Positions 17,537 through 26,229 of a stretch of 64,000 bases of DNA are shown one piece after another. Positions within the stretch are counted from its first letter, which is position 1, and each line of letters starts with the position of its first letter. Made by a program: the position numbers and the translations under genes. The notes under the pieces are model-generated. The model was not told the DNA's origin. It worked only from the letters and a program-made list of their open reading frames with translations, and searched no databases. Location: NCBI RefSeq assembly GCF_900142725.1, contig NZ_FRBW01000002.1, positions 496,001 to 560,000 of the forward strand. The letters are read 5' to 3'. This stretch comes from Roseibium suaedae. Lineage in GTDB: Bacteria; Pseudomonadota; Alphaproteobacteria; Rhizobiales; Stappiaceae.

Positions 17537-18538
17537 TTAATGGTTATTCGTGTCGTTCCCTCTTTGACCGCGAATGAAGTTTGAATAGTCGCCGCCTTCC
17601 GGCATCTGTTGTGCCCGCCCCGAGATCAGAGCTGCATCCTTGCGGGCATTCACGGTCCCCTCGCCGCCCAGAAGTCCGAGGTTCAGGAGATATTCCGGCA
17701 GGTGAGCGGACAGAACCAGACGCCAATCCATGGGCAGGTCCGGCTGCAGGGCCTTGGCAAGCTGATAGACGACCGTGGTGCAGTTGGCAGTCAAGGTGTT
17801 GTAAAAGGCAGGCTCTGCCTCCAGCTGCTGGGACAGGTCCACAAAGGACAGGAACATGGCTCTTCGCGCCTCGGCACTAAGGGTCAGCGGATAGAGCCGG
17901 ACTTCCTCGCGCCGGTAGTTGGTGCGCAGCTTGACGATGTCCCGCTCGGTTGCGCCAATCAGCACCAGTTCGAACTGCCGGAAGAAACCACCGATCTCGT
18001 TGAAGGCTTCGCCCTTCTCGCGCCGGATCTCGGCGGAAAAGACCACATGCTCCCCATCTGAGAAACCGAAGCTGACAAGCAGATGGGCAATGTCCGGGTT
18101 GCTCCAGACCGAGGTGAACATGTCGACGGACTGCAGTTGATCGAGGTCGAGGTCACGGGAGATCCAGCGGGGATCAGCCTCGGAAGCCGTGTGCCAGTCG
18201 AAATCGCGGATGTTGTCGAGCTGCACACGCGAACCTTCGACACGGGCAAGCACACCCCGGGACACATCAACGTCCCAATCCTTGTCGGACCTCGGCACGA
18301 TCGTCTGATACCAACTGCCGACAAGCAGGCATGCGGCGAGAAGAACCGCCCAACCCGCAATCCGCGACCGCCGATAGGCAACGGCTTCCACCAGGATCGC
18401 CAGCAGCAGGAGAGCCCACCCGGAAACCAACAGGACAGTCTGCAAATGAAACCAGAATGCTGTGGCGGCCCAGAGCACACCGGCGAGCAAGGCAATGGCA
18501 AACACCACATGCGGCAAAAACTTGAAGACACGGATCAC
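17537..18538 (-). CDS. DUF4105 (Lnb periplasmic-domain) membrane protein
   Basis: A 333-residue protein with two or three N-terminal transmembrane helices (FLPHVVFAIALLAGVLWAAT, VLLVSGWALLLLAILVEAVAY, AGWAVLLAACLLVGSWY) followed by an exported domain. The domain begins DIRDFDWHTASEADPRW-like and contains YNTLTANCTTVVYQLAKAL, where the Cys in NCTT is a conserved feature of the DUF4105/Lnb N-terminal domain, which has papain-like character. A peptidase or lipid-modifying role is possible but unproven. GTG 18538 is preceded by GGAG at proper spacing. The frame opens further upstream (18571) without a ribosome-binding site. Confidence 0.85.
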   Translation of the reverse strand: MIRVFKFLPHVVFAIALLAGVLWAATAFWFHLQTVLLVSGWALLLLAILVEAVAYRRSRIAGWAVLLAACLLVGSWYQTIVPRSDKDWDVDVSRGVLARVEGSRVQLDNIRDFDWHTASEADPRWISRDLDLDQLQSVDMFTSVWSNPDIAHLLVSFGFSDGEHVVFSAEIRREKGEAFNEIGGFFRQFELVLIGATERDIVKLRTNYRREEVRLYPLTLSAEARRAMFLSFVDLSQQLEAEPAFYNTLTANCTTVVYQLAKALQPDLPMDWRLVLSAHLPEYLLNLGLLGGEGTVNARKDAALISGRAQQMPEGGDYSNFIRGQRGNDTNNH

Positions 18539-18618
18539 GTCACAACTCCAGGCAGACGACCCAAGATACACCTCAACCAGCCAGGCGGGAGCTTTAAACT
18601 CCCGCCTGAGATGAGAGA

Positions 18619-18900
18619 TCAGTCATTGTCCTTCGCGGAAACCTCGGCCAGCAGCCGTTCCGTGCGGGCGTCCTCGATCTTGTTGTAGATCCGGTCGGAC
18701 TCTTCCTTGTCCCGGAAGGCCTTGGTGATCGAGGCCGTGGAATAGACCAGCATCAAAGCGGCCATGGCATAATAGCCCTTTGCCGAGAAGCTTGCCTCCA
18801 GGGACCAGATGCCCCCGGCCATCATCACGGCTGCCACGCCAAAGTTGAAATACGTGAACATGTTCCAGGCGTTGGAACCCTTCGGCTTGTATGCACTCAT
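18619..18900 (-). CDS. YiaA/YiaB-type two-helix inner-membrane protein
   Basis: A 93-residue protein with two close membrane helices, MFTYFNFGVAAVMMAGGIWSL-like (about 14-33) and GYYAMAALMLVYSTASITKAF (about 42-62), then a charged cytoplasmic tail (DKEESDRIYNKIEDARTERL). This matches the yiaAB two-helix domain family, whose function is unknown. ATG 18900 has AAGGAG 7 nt upstream. It lies 93 bp downstream of the pspA-like gene and is almost certainly in the same TetR-controlled unit. A small membrane partner next to a PspA protein is a common pattern in envelope-stress modules. Confidence 0.9.
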   Translation of the reverse strand: MSAYKPKGSNAWNMFTYFNFGVAAVMMAGGIWSLEASFSAKGYYAMAALMLVYSTASITKAFRDKEESDRIYNKIEDARTERLLAEVSAKDND

Positions 18901-18993
18901 CTGACTTCTCCTTGTCGCCGGTGTCCGGCCTTCTCCAGGGCGCCGTGCTTCTGACGGCGGTCACTCAATTCGGGGATTGGGTATTGCGGCGGA

Positions 18994-19671
18994 CTAGCCC
19001 GCCTTGGCCCTGAGGCGCTCAAGCACCTTGGCCGCATCAGCCTGAAGCGGGGTTCCACAACCAGCCGCAGCGAGCCGGGCGGCTGTTGCCGCCGCATTGG
19101 ACTGGCCGTTGAGATCGTCGAACGCCCGTTCCACTTCCTCACAATGGCTGTGGCGGACTTGCAGCCGCTCCAGAGTTGCCTCTGCCTCGCGCAAGCTGGC
19201 CAGAACTCCGTCAGGCATGGTGCCCTTGAGCTTATGGGTGCGCTCCGCCGCGTCGGCAATCTGCTTGCCCCGCTGAAGGGCACGCAAACGCAATTCGCAA
19301 ATCCCGACCTGATCGCGCAGCTTGGTGATTTCACGGGAATAATGGTCAATCGCCTTCAGGGTCGCGGTCTGTTCGGCCTCCACATCGGCGATCGCGGATG
19401 CAGCCTCTGCCGCAAGGTCTTCCCTGCCAATCCGGATCGCTTCCAGGGCACGGGCCTCCAGATCGGCCAATTGAGCTGCCAGCCGCTCCGCAGCCTTCGT
19501 CTCTCTGGCCGAATAGGCCATGACCACCGCAACCGCCCGCTTCGCCTTTTCCAGTCCGTCAGCGGCATCACGCAACTGCTGGCGCAGGATAGACAGGGCA
19601 TTCGCATCGGAAAAAGCTTCGGCAGCATCATGACTGCGTCCACGGATCAAAGTCGCCATCATCTTGAACAT
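18994..19671 (-). CDS. PspA/IM30-family membrane-stress protein
   Basis: A 225-residue nearly all-helical protein beginning MFKMMATLIRGRSHDAAEAF, the amphipathic start typical of PspA/IM30 (ESCRT-III-like) proteins. Long coiled-coil helices follow (LRQQLRDAADGLEKAKRAVAVVMAYSARET and later AIDHYSREITKLRDQVG). These proteins polymerise on and protect damaged inner membrane. The C-terminal part (residues 170-225) looks shortened or diverged compared with E. coli PspA. ATG 19671 has GGAGG 5 nt upstream. Regulation is unusual: a divergent TetR gene and three palindromes replace the PspF/sigma-54 system. Confidence 0.85.
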   Translation of the reverse strand: MFKMMATLIRGRSHDAAEAFSDANALSILRQQLRDAADGLEKAKRAVAVVMAYSARETKAAERLAAQLADLEARALEAIRIGREDLAAEAASAIADVEAEQTATLKAIDHYSREITKLRDQVGICELRLRALQRGKQIADAAERTHKLKGTMPDGVLASLREAEATLERLQVRHSHCEEVERAFDDLNGQSNAAATAARLAAAGCGTPLQADAAKVLERLRAKAG

Positions 19672-19688
19672 CTCAACCTCCACTGATA

Positions 19689-19701
19689 TGAACAACGTTC
19701 A
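19689..19701. promoter_or_regulatory. TetR operator copy 1 (pspA side)
   Basis: The 13-bp perfect palindrome TGAACAACGTTCA (within a 15-bp one) lies 18 bp upstream of the pspA-like start. It shares TGAAC and GTTCA arms with the two copies below. Confidence 0.75.
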
Positions 19702-19723
19702 TGAATTGCTTGTAGCGCAGCAC

Positions 19724-19736
19724 TGAACATTGTTCA
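19724..19736. promoter_or_regulatory. TetR operator copy 2
   Basis: The perfect palindrome TGAACATTGTTCA sits in the middle of the divergent tetR / pspA promoter region. Its centre is 35 bp from copy 1 and 23 bp from copy 3. Confidence 0.78.
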
Positions 19737-19746
19737 AGAACTTTTT

Positions 19747-19759
19747 TGAACAATGTTCA
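19747..19759. promoter_or_regulatory. TetR operator copy 3 (tetR side)
   Basis: The perfect palindrome TGAACAATGTTCA ends 7 bp before the tetR start codon. Occupancy would block tetR transcription or translation start, predicting autorepression. Confidence 0.78.
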
Positions 19760-19766
19760 TAGAAAG

Positions 19767-20375
19767 ATGGAAAGCATGGGATCAAACCGGGAAACCAAGC
19801 GGGCGGAGTTGCGGGAACGCCTGATTGAGGCGGCTGAAATAGAATTGCGGGACAAGGGTCTGGCAGGCTTGAAAGCCCGCGATGTGACAGCCAGAGCTGG
19901 CTGTGCACTTGGCGCGCTCTACAATGCGGTCGAGGACCTGGACATGCTGGTCCTGGAGGTCAATGCGCGCACACTTGCGAAGATGGGAACCGCCTTGCGC
20001 GCATCCCTGCCCGGCCCGGATGCCCAGCCGGTTGAATCGCTGCAAGCCCTGGCAGAAGCCTATATCGATTTTGCGCTTGAGAACCGGAGGATCTGGCTTG
20101 CCCTGTTTGAGCACCGCTTGCCGGAAGAAAGAACCGTGCCGGAAGAGCACAGGCAGAGCCATTCCGTGCTGATCGACGGCATTGCGGCCCCGCTTGCCCG
20201 GTTGCGCCCGGACCTGTCACCGGAGGCCCTTGCCCTGCGCGCCCGCACGGTCTTCGCGGCCGTTCACGGCGTCGTCCACCTGTCGCTTCAGGGCCAGTTC
20301 GTCGGCGTGCCACTTCAGGATCTGAAATCGGAAGTCCGGGCCCTGGTGGAGATCATGGCAAGGCGGGCCGGGTGA
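19767..20375 (+). CDS. TetR/AcrR-family repressor
   Basis: A 202-residue regulator. The N-terminal helix-turn-helix is clear: RERLIEAAEIELRDKGLAGLKARDVTARAGCALGALYNAVEDLDML (residues about 14-60), with the YNAVEDLD position where most TetR proteins have YYHFxxKD. A TetR_C-like effector domain follows (AYIDFALENRRIWLALFEHRL). It is divergent from the pspA-like gene across three near-identical palindromes, so the targets are most likely itself and pspA-yiaAB. The frame opens at TTG 19746, inside operator 3; ATG 19767 or ATG 19776 are better starts. The inducer is unknown. Confidence 0.9.
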   Translation: MESMGSNRETKRAELRERLIEAAEIELRDKGLAGLKARDVTARAGCALGALYNAVEDLDMLVLEVNARTLAKMGTALRASLPGPDAQPVESLQALAEAYIDFALENRRIWLALFEHRLPEERTVPEEHRQSHSVLIDGIAAPLARLRPDLSPEALALRARTVFAAVHGVVHLSLQGQFVGVPLQDLKSEVRALVEIMARRAG

Positions 20376-20414
20376 GACCGGCGCTCACTGTTACAAGCCT
20401 GTGAAGAAAAAGTG

Positions 20415-20540
20415 CGGAATGTCATCCCTGCGAAGGCAGGTATTCGTTAGCCCTCTGAAGGAGCTGCGTTTCTCAAGACCACACTCCGAGGGAACTGGAT
20501 CCCGGTTTTGGTGCAGGGCACCAAGCCGGGATGACATCCG
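20415..20540. repeat. Intergenic palindromic repeat element with terminal inverted repeats
   Basis: A 126-bp unit between tetR and cckA bounded by near-perfect inverted ends (CGGAATGTCATCCC at 20415-20428 and its counterpart at 20528-20540). Inside are two hairpins: CCTGC-GAAG-GCAGG near the left end, and an imperfect 13-14-bp stem of CCCGGTTTTGGTGC with GCACCAAGCCGGG near the right end. This looks like a dispersed REP/MITE-type element, since the GTCATCCC ends are typical of such alphaproteobacterial repeats. Only one copy is present in this window, so repetition is inferred. Confidence 0.65.
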
Positions 20541-20578
20541 AACTTTATAGCTTTGCCAGCATTCCCAGTCGAACAGCC

Positions 20579-23131
20579 TTAGCTGTTCAGAACGTCCTTC
20601 ACCGTCGTCGCAAGTTGCTTGAGGGTGAAGGGCTTGGGCAGGAAGAAGAACTTCTCGTTCTCCGGCAGGTTTTCCTCGAAGGCGTCTTCCGCATAGCCCG
20701 AAACGAAGATGATCTTCAGGTCTGGCTGGGTCTTGCGCAATTCGACCAGGAGCGTCGGGCCATCCATTTCAGGCATGACCACGTCAGAGACGACCAGATC
20801 GATCTTGCCGCCCGCCTCTTCCATCACCTCAAGCGCTTCCGTGCCCGAGGCTGCCTCATAGACCGTATAGCCGCGCGAGGCGAGTGCACGGGCGCCGAAG
20901 GCACGCACGGCTTCCTCATCTTCGACCAGCAGGATGGAGGCGGAACCGGTGAGATCGGCGACCTTCTCGCTTTCGACTTCCTTCGGCTTGACCACCACAT
21001 CCTCGACCGCTGCCGGAATGTGGCGCGGCAGGAAGATGCGGAAGGTGGTGCCGACATCCACTTCCGAGGTGCAGAAGATGTAGCCGCCGGTCTGCTTGAC
21101 GATGCCGTAAACCGTCGACAGGCCAAGCCCCGTGCCCTTGCCCACTTCCTTGGTGGAGAAGAACGGATCGAAGATCTTGGCCATGATTTCCGGCGGCATG
21201 CCATGCCCCGTATCGGTCACCTCGATCAGCATGTAGTCGCCCGGAGGCATGCCGCGGGTGTTCTCGAACTGGGTGGATTCGGCCTCGGTCACATTGCCGG
21301 TGCGGATCGTCAGCTTGCCGCCTTCCGACATGGCATCGCCCGCGTTGACCGCCAGATTGACGATCACCTGCTCGAGCTGGTTGATGTCAGCCATGATCGG
21401 CCACAGATCGCGGCCATGGATCACCTTCAGCTCCACCTTTTCGCCGAGAAGACGGTCGAGCAGGATGGAAAGATCGGCCAGAACGTCATTCAGATGCAGC
21501 TGCTGCGGACGCAGGGTCTGACGGCGCGAGAAGGCAAGCAACTGGCGCACGAGGCCGGCCGCACGGTTGGCGTTCTGCTTGATGTTCATGATGTCCTGAA
21601 AGGACGGATCGGTCGGACGGTGGCTGGCAAGCAGCAGATCCGAGAAGCCGATGATCGCGGTCAGGACGTTGTTGAAGTCATGGGCGACGCCGCCAGCCAG
21701 CTGGCCAATGGCCTGCATCTTCTGGCTCTGGGCAAACTGGGCTTCAAGCGCGCGTTGCTGGGTGGTCTCCAGCGCGTAGACAATGGCAGCTTCCCCGTCC
21801 CCTTCCCCGTCCCGCACGGCGGAAACGTAGAAGGTGGCAGAGCGCGGATCATTGCCGTCGTTCAGTGCAATATCGATGGGAGCAATCTCGCCGATGCCAT
21901 TGGCAGCCGCACTGAGCGAACGCCCCAGCTCTTCCTTGCCGCTCACCGCAACATAATTCTCGAGCTTCGGCGGCTCACCGGACAGATCCACTGCACCGAA
22001 CAGACGCAGGAACGGCGCGTTGGTGCGCAGCACCCGGCCTTCCTCGTCAAGCGAAGCAATGGCAATCGGCGTGTTGTTGAAGAAGCGGGCAAAGCGCACT
22101 TCAGCTGCACGCAGCGCTTCTGAAACTTCCTCGCCCCGAGACCGGTTGAGCACGAGCGTGCGGCTGTCCCCCGGCTGGCCGTTTTCGCCAAAGGGAACCC
22201 GGTGCAACAGGCGCACCGGAAGGCTGCGGCCATTGCGGGTGACAAAGTCGAGATCGAAAGTCTCGCTCTTCACTTCACCTGCCAGTCCCTTGACGGAGCG
22301 GATCAGTTCCGTGCCATCCCCGCGCACAATGTCGCTTAGGCCAAGGTCACCTGCCTCGAACTGGGCCAGGTCATGGCCCAGCCAGTCAGCCAGGGTGGCA
22401 TTGAGATAAAGAATACGACCTTCGCCGTCGCAGGAGAAAAAGCCTGCAGGCGCATGGTCGAGGAAATTGATGACCCGCTGCAGTTCCTGGAAGGAGTTTT
22501 CCTGGTCCGCCCGGTCCCGGGTGATGTCCGCAAGCTGCCAGACAGACAGACGGCGGCCGGAGCCACCTTCCTTGCGCGGGATCTGAAGCGGGCGCACGGA
22601 GACGCGATACCAGCGCGGATTGCCTTCATGGCGCCCGAGCGGATGGTGCATGCGGATTTCTTCCTGCGCCCGGCGCCCCTCACGGGTCGCCTGGGACAGG
22701 CGGAAAATGGCATCCGCCGCATCCGGGTCGGACGAGAACACGCGCTCCATGACACGGATCGCCGCAACGGTCTCGGCTCCGGTCAGGTCGGCATAGGACT
22801 GGTTGGCATAGAGAATGCGCCCGTCCGGATCAGTGATCAGGGCGCCATCGTCCAGGGAATTCAGGAAGGCTGCGGAAACGGGGTTGCCCTGATTGCGGGT
22901 GCCGAAGCGCAGGAAGCCAATGGCTCCCGCGAACATGCAGAAAACCCCGACAACCGCCAGAATGCCCAGCAAGCCGACAACGAAAGGCTGGGCCTGCTCC
23001 TTGCCGGCAATGGCAAAGCCGGCGGCGGCAGCCACCAGAGCCAAAGCCAGTCCGATCAGCAGCCAGATGTTTCCGGTCCTTTCGGGCCGGTCAATCATCG
23101 GCTCTCCCGGAGCACTGTCCAGTTCACTCAT
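20579..23131 (-). CDS. cckA: Hybrid sensor histidine kinase CckA
   Basis: Cell-cycle hybrid kinase at the head of the CckA-ChpT-CtrA phosphorelay. The 850-residue protein has two N-terminal membrane helices (about 21-42 and 50-75), tandem PAS domains ([49 protein letters not shown]) and a DHp box [17 protein letters not shown] with phospho-His484. The HATPase shows [19 protein letters not shown] and [13 protein letters not shown]-terminal receiver contains [12 protein letters not shown] with phospho-Asp783. ATG 23131 has GGGAG upstream; ATG 23170 would add 13 residues. It sits just downstream of flhB, an arrangement common in this order. Confidence 0.95.
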   Translation of the reverse strand: MSELDSAPGEPMIDRPERTGNIWLLIGLALALVAAAAGFAIAGKEQAQPFVVGLLGILAVVGVFCMFAGAIGFLRFGTRNQGNPVSAAFLNSLDDGALITDPDGRILYANQSYADLTGAETVAAIRVMERVFSSDPDAADAIFRLSQATREGRRAQEEIRMHHPLGRHEGNPRWYRVSVRPLQIPRKEGGSGRRLSVWQLADITRDRADQENSFQELQRVINFLDHAPAGFFSCDGEGRILYLNATLADWLGHDLAQFEAGDLGLSDIVRGDGTELIRSVKGLAGEVKSETFDLDFVTRNGRSLPVRLLHRVPFGENGQPGDSRTLVLNRSRGEEVSEALRAAEVRFARFFNNTPIAIASLDEEGRVLRTNAPFLRLFGAVDLSGEPPKLENYVAVSGKEELGRSLSAAANGIGEIAPIDIALNDGNDPRSATFYVSAVRDGEGDGEAAIVYALETTQQRALEAQFAQSQKMQAIGQLAGGVAHDFNNVLTAIIGFSDLLLASHRPTDPSFQDIMNIKQNANRAAGLVRQLLAFSRRQTLRPQQLHLNDVLADLSILLDRLLGEKVELKVIHGRDLWPIMADINQLEQVIVNLAVNAGDAMSEGGKLTIRTGNVTEAESTQFENTRGMPPGDYMLIEVTDTGHGMPPEIMAKIFDPFFSTKEVGKGTGLGLSTVYGIVKQTGGYIFCTSEVDVGTTFRIFLPRHIPAAVEDVVVKPKEVESEKVADLTGSASILLVEDEEAVRAFGARALASRGYTVYEAASGTEALEVMEEAGGKIDLVVSDVVMPEMDGPTLLVELRKTQPDLKIIFVSGYAEDAFEENLPENEKFFFLPKPFTLKQLATTVKDVLNS

Positions 23132-23215
23132 TCCTGTAACTCCCCGGCTCGAATCGTTCTGTCGAGCCATCCCAAAGCATTCTGTGCAATTCGCCGGAAT
23201 TCAACCGGCGCCTGC

Positions 23216-24295
23216 CTAATTCCGGCGTACCCCAACGCGTTTCCGCATCTTAAAGACGAAGCCGATCACTTCCGCGACGGCCTTGAAGTGTTCTTCCGGA
23301 ATTTCCTGATCCATTTCGACGGTCGCATAAAGCGCACGGGCGAGCGGCGGATTCTCGATCACCGGCACGTCATTCTCCTTCGCGATCTCACGAATACGGA
23401 GCGCGACTGCGTCAACCCCCTTCGCAAGACAGACCGGAGCCCCCATGCCGCTTTCATATTTCAACGCCACAGCGTAGTGGGTCGGGTTGGTGACCACCAC
23501 GGTCGCGCTCGGCACCGCCGCCATCATGCGCTTGCGGCTCCGCTCCATGCGCAACTGACGAAGCTTGCCCTTGATATGCGGATCCCCTTCGGTCTGCTTG
23601 TATTCTTCCTTGATCTCCCGAAGCGACATGCGCTGCTTCTCGTACCATTTGTGCCGCTGATAGAGAAAATCAGCCCCGGCCACCAGCGTCATCACTGCAA
23701 GGATTGCGCCCAGAAGCTGCAGAGACAGGTCGCGCGTTTCCTTCAGGAGCAAGGAAACGTCGGCAAAGAGCATCAGCTCCGCCTCGTCCTTGTGCGGCAG
23801 AAGCACCATGGTCATCAGGGCGCCGACAATGACGATCTTCACCAGGCCCTTGCCGAAGTTGACGAGGCTCTCGGAAGAAAACAGCCGCTTGAAGCCGGAG
23901 AGCGGCGAGACTTTGGAGAATTTCGGCTTGATCGGCTCGGAGGTGAAAACAATCTGGTGCTGGACCAGATTGCCGGCAACCGCCATGACAGCAATCACCA
24001 GAATGGGAACGGCAACGATCAGGGCCACGGACTGGCCCGTATCCCGCCACAGCGCCTTCAGTGCCAGCCCATCCATCGGGATTTCGTGGGCGTGCTCGAT
24101 ATAGCCTCTCAGCAGGGCCGTAAGAGACTGGACCATGCCCGGCGCGAAAATCGCGATCATCAGAGTGCTGCCCGCGAGGGTGAACCACGTGCTGACTTCC
24201 TGCGATTTCGGTATGTCCCCCTTTTCATGCGCTTCTCTCAAGCGCTTTTGCGTGGGGTCCTCGGTTTTCTCCGAGTCATCGGCTCCGTCTGACAT
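23216..24295 (-). CDS. flhB: Flagellar export-gate protein FlhB
   Basis: Inner-membrane component of the flagellar type III export gate that switches substrate specificity from rod/hook to filament. The 359-residue protein has a short charged N-terminus (EKTEDPTQKRLREAHEKGDIPKS), four membrane helices, and a cytoplasmic domain with the autocleavage site NPTH in VVTNPTHYAVALKYE. The C-terminal GVDAVALRIREIAKENDVPVIENPPLARALY is a family hallmark. It follows fliR by 9 bp in the minus-strand operon flgB-flgC-fliE-fliQ-fliR-flhB. Confidence 0.98.
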   Translation of the reverse strand: MSDGADDSEKTEDPTQKRLREAHEKGDIPKSQEVSTWFTLAGSTLMIAIFAPGMVQSLTALLRGYIEHAHEIPMDGLALKALWRDTGQSVALIVAVPILVIAVMAVAGNLVQHQIVFTSEPIKPKFSKVSPLSGFKRLFSSESLVNFGKGLVKIVIVGALMTMVLLPHKDEAELMLFADVSLLLKETRDLSLQLLGAILAVMTLVAGADFLYQRHKWYEKQRMSLREIKEEYKQTEGDPHIKGKLRQLRMERSRKRMMAAVPSATVVVTNPTHYAVALKYESGMGAPVCLAKGVDAVALRIREIAKENDVPVIENPPLARALYATVEMDQEIPEEHFKAVAEVIGFVFKMRKRVGVRRN

Positions 24296-24304
24296 CGGGT
24301 CTCC

Positions 24305-25078
24305 CTATCCAGCGATGAACTTGCCGATCGCTTCCTGGAAATGCTCCAGATAGACCGACATGATCGTGGTTATGAGAACGAGAAGCATCCCCAGCCCCAG
24401 CGCGATGTTCACAGGCATCGCGATGAAGAAGATCTGCATTTGGGGCATCAGCTTGTTGAGAAGACCGAGGCCGAAATAGAAAACAAGCCCCACGACAATG
24501 AAGGGCGCACTAAGCTGGATCGCAATGACGAAGACACCGGCCAGGGTCTGGGTCGCGAGTTCCGCGAAGTCCGAGACCGGCAGGCTGCCTCCGGGGGGAA
24601 ACAGCTCGAAACTGTCATGCAGCGCCGCAATCACCAGATAGTGGGTGTCTGTAACGAAGATCAGCGTCAGCCCAAGGATCGACAGATAGTTGCTGACGAG
24701 AGCACCCTGCTGACCGGAGTTTGTGACGTCCGCGCCGAGTGCCATGGACAGACCGATCTGACCGGCAATGATCACACCCGCAATCTGCAGGGCATTTGTG
24801 ATCAGCCGGGCGCAAAGCCCGATCCCGAAGGCAACGGCGAATTCCTGACCGAACAGGATCATCAGCCGGCCCGGGTTCTCCATCACTCCGAGTGGATAAA
24901 GGCTGGACGCGGTCGGGTACATGACCAGGGTCAGCATCAGCGCGATGCTGAGACGGCTGCGCATGGGAATGGACCGCTCGCCCAGCGCAGGCAGCAGCAT
25001 GACAAGCGTCCCCAGACGCGCGAACATCAGCATGAAGACCGCAGCCACCTCAGGCAGAAAGGAAAGCTGCAGGGTCAT
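24305..25078 (-). CDS. fliR: Flagellar export protein FliR
   Basis: Export-gate membrane protein of 257 residues. About six hydrophobic helices are visible, with MLMFARLGTLVMLLPALGERSIPMR at the start and the conserved GQIGLSMALGADV and GGSLPVSDFAELAT segments. In the assembled apparatus FliP, FliQ and FliR form the helical gate. Start ATG 25078; the gap to fliQ is 16 bp, consistent with one transcript. Confidence 0.97.
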   Translation of the reverse strand: MTLQLSFLPEVAAVFMLMFARLGTLVMLLPALGERSIPMRSRLSIALMLTLVMYPTASSLYPLGVMENPGRLMILFGQEFAVAFGIGLCARLITNALQIAGVIIAGQIGLSMALGADVTNSGQQGALVSNYLSILGLTLIFVTDTHYLVIAALHDSFELFPPGGSLPVSDFAELATQTLAGVFVIAIQLSAPFIVVGLVFYFGLGLLNKLMPQMQIFFIAMPVNIALGLGMLLVLITTIMSVYLEHFQEAIGKFIAG

Positions 25079-25094
25079 CGGCGCCCTCTCCCCA

Positions 25095-25364
25095 TCATGA
25101 AGGGGTGATGAGGATCATTTCACCGATCCGCGCCGTGAAGGAGGCCAGGAGCTGCCCCATGAAAGGCAGCGTCAGAAGCAGTGTCACGAAGATGGCAAGG
25201 ATCTTGGGAACGAAGACCAGGGTCATTTCCTGGATCTGGGTCAGAGCCTGGAACAGGGCGATGATCACGCCAATGACCAGACCGACAAGCATGGTCGGCC
25301 CGGCCACGAGGATCATGGTCCAGACCCCTTCACGCGCCAGATCAAGAACTTCTCCGCCGGTCAT
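25095..25364 (-). CDS. fliQ: Flagellar export protein FliQ
   Basis: An 89-residue two-helix membrane protein of the export gate. It starts MTGGEVLDLAREGVWTMILVAGPTM, has the family GLVIGVIIALFQALTQIQEMTLVFVPKI motif, and ends with a hydrophobic helix and TARIGEMI. Normal family length. It lies between fliE (32-bp gap) and fliR. Confidence 0.97.
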   Translation of the reverse strand: MTGGEVLDLAREGVWTMILVAGPTMLVGLVIGVIIALFQALTQIQEMTLVFVPKILAIFVTLLLTLPFMGQLLASFTARIGEMILITPS

Positions 25365-25396
25365 GACTTACCCTTCACAAGACACCAGCTTCGCAA

Positions 25397-25711
25397 TCAG
25401 ATCGACATTCTCATGATCTCTTCATAGGCAGAGATCACCCGGTCCCGGACCGTCACCATGGTTTGCAGGGCCGTTTCGGTTTCGGCGATTGCCGTTACCA
25501 CGTCCACCACGTCGGTCTTGCCTTCCAGCATGCCGATGGACTTGACGTCCATGTCCCGTCCCTTCTCGACGACACCACCAACGGCCTGCTCGACCATCTG
25601 GCCAAAATCCGTACCGCTGCGGGCAGAAAGCATGTCATCCGGCTTGCTGGCCTGCTGCGCAAGACGGGCAGCAGTCTGATAGGCATTGCTTGCAAGAGAA
25701 GGGGTCGCCAT
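25397..25711 (-). CDS. fliE: Flagellar hook-basal body protein FliE
   Basis: MS-ring to rod adaptor of 104 residues. The C-terminal half carries the family pattern VDVVTAIAETETALQTMVTVRDRVISAYEEIMRMSI. ATG 25711 (MATPSLASNAYQ) has AAAGG upstream. An ATG at 25729 would add six residues but lacks a ribosome-binding site. It is the third gene of the flgB-flgC-fliE unit, whose products build the proximal rod. Confidence 0.95.
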   Translation of the reverse strand: MATPSLASNAYQTAARLAQQASKPDDMLSARSGTDFGQMVEQAVGGVVEKGRDMDVKSIGMLEGKTDVVDVVTAIAETETALQTMVTVRDRVISAYEEIMRMSI

Positions 25712-25791
25712 GGCGTAATCGCCTTTCATGTTTTTCAGTTAGCGGCCCGGCCTGGTGCGCCGGATGGGGTCAGCGAAGCAGGAAGCCCGCC

Positions 25792-26202
25792 TCAGGATTT
25801 CAGGATGTCGATCGTCCGCTGCAGCATGGTGCGAGTCGATTCAATCACGTTCAAGTTGGCCTCATAGGACCGCTGGGCCTCACGCATATCCACCGTCTCG
25901 ATCAACGTGTTGACGTTGGGCAGCTTGACGTAGCCATTGGCATCCGCAGCCGGATGGCCCGGCTCATAGCGGGTTTCGAAAGCGCTCTCGTCCCGGGCAA
26001 CCTTGCCGAGTTCGACCTTCTCTGCGCCCAGTTCCTTGTCGAAATGAGCACGAAATGTCGGGATCTTGCGCCGGTAGGGATCTTCCTGCGGCGTGCGGCC
26101 GGTCGAGTTCGCGTTGGCGACGTTCTCGGCGATGATGCGCATGCGGCCATTCTGGGCCTTGAGGCCCGAAGCGGACACAAGCAGCGACTTGAGCAGATCC
26201 AT
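25792..26202 (-). CDS. flgC: Proximal rod protein FlgC
   Basis: A 136-residue rod subunit. It starts with the shared rod/hook N-terminal helix (SLLVSASGLKAQNGRMRIIAENVANANSTG) and ends with the matching C-terminal helix (NVNTLIETVDMREAQRSYEANLNVIESTRTMLQRTIDIL). The two helices pair in the assembled rod. It is 27 bp downstream of flgB. Confidence 0.97.
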   Translation of the reverse strand: MDLLKSLLVSASGLKAQNGRMRIIAENVANANSTGRTPQEDPYRRKIPTFRAHFDKELGAEKVELGKVARDESAFETRYEPGHPAADANGYVKLPNVNTLIETVDMREAQRSYEANLNVIESTRTMLQRTIDILKS

Positions 26203-26229
26203 ATGCGTTCTCCTGAAGCGCCTAGCGCA

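Noticed and set aside
22373-24292. 639-codon plus-strand frame opposite cckA and flhB
   Set aside because: It overlaps two well-identified genes antisense and its protein is His/Arg-rich without motifs, typical of a shadow frame. The 530-codon frame at 20531-22123 is rejected for the same reason.
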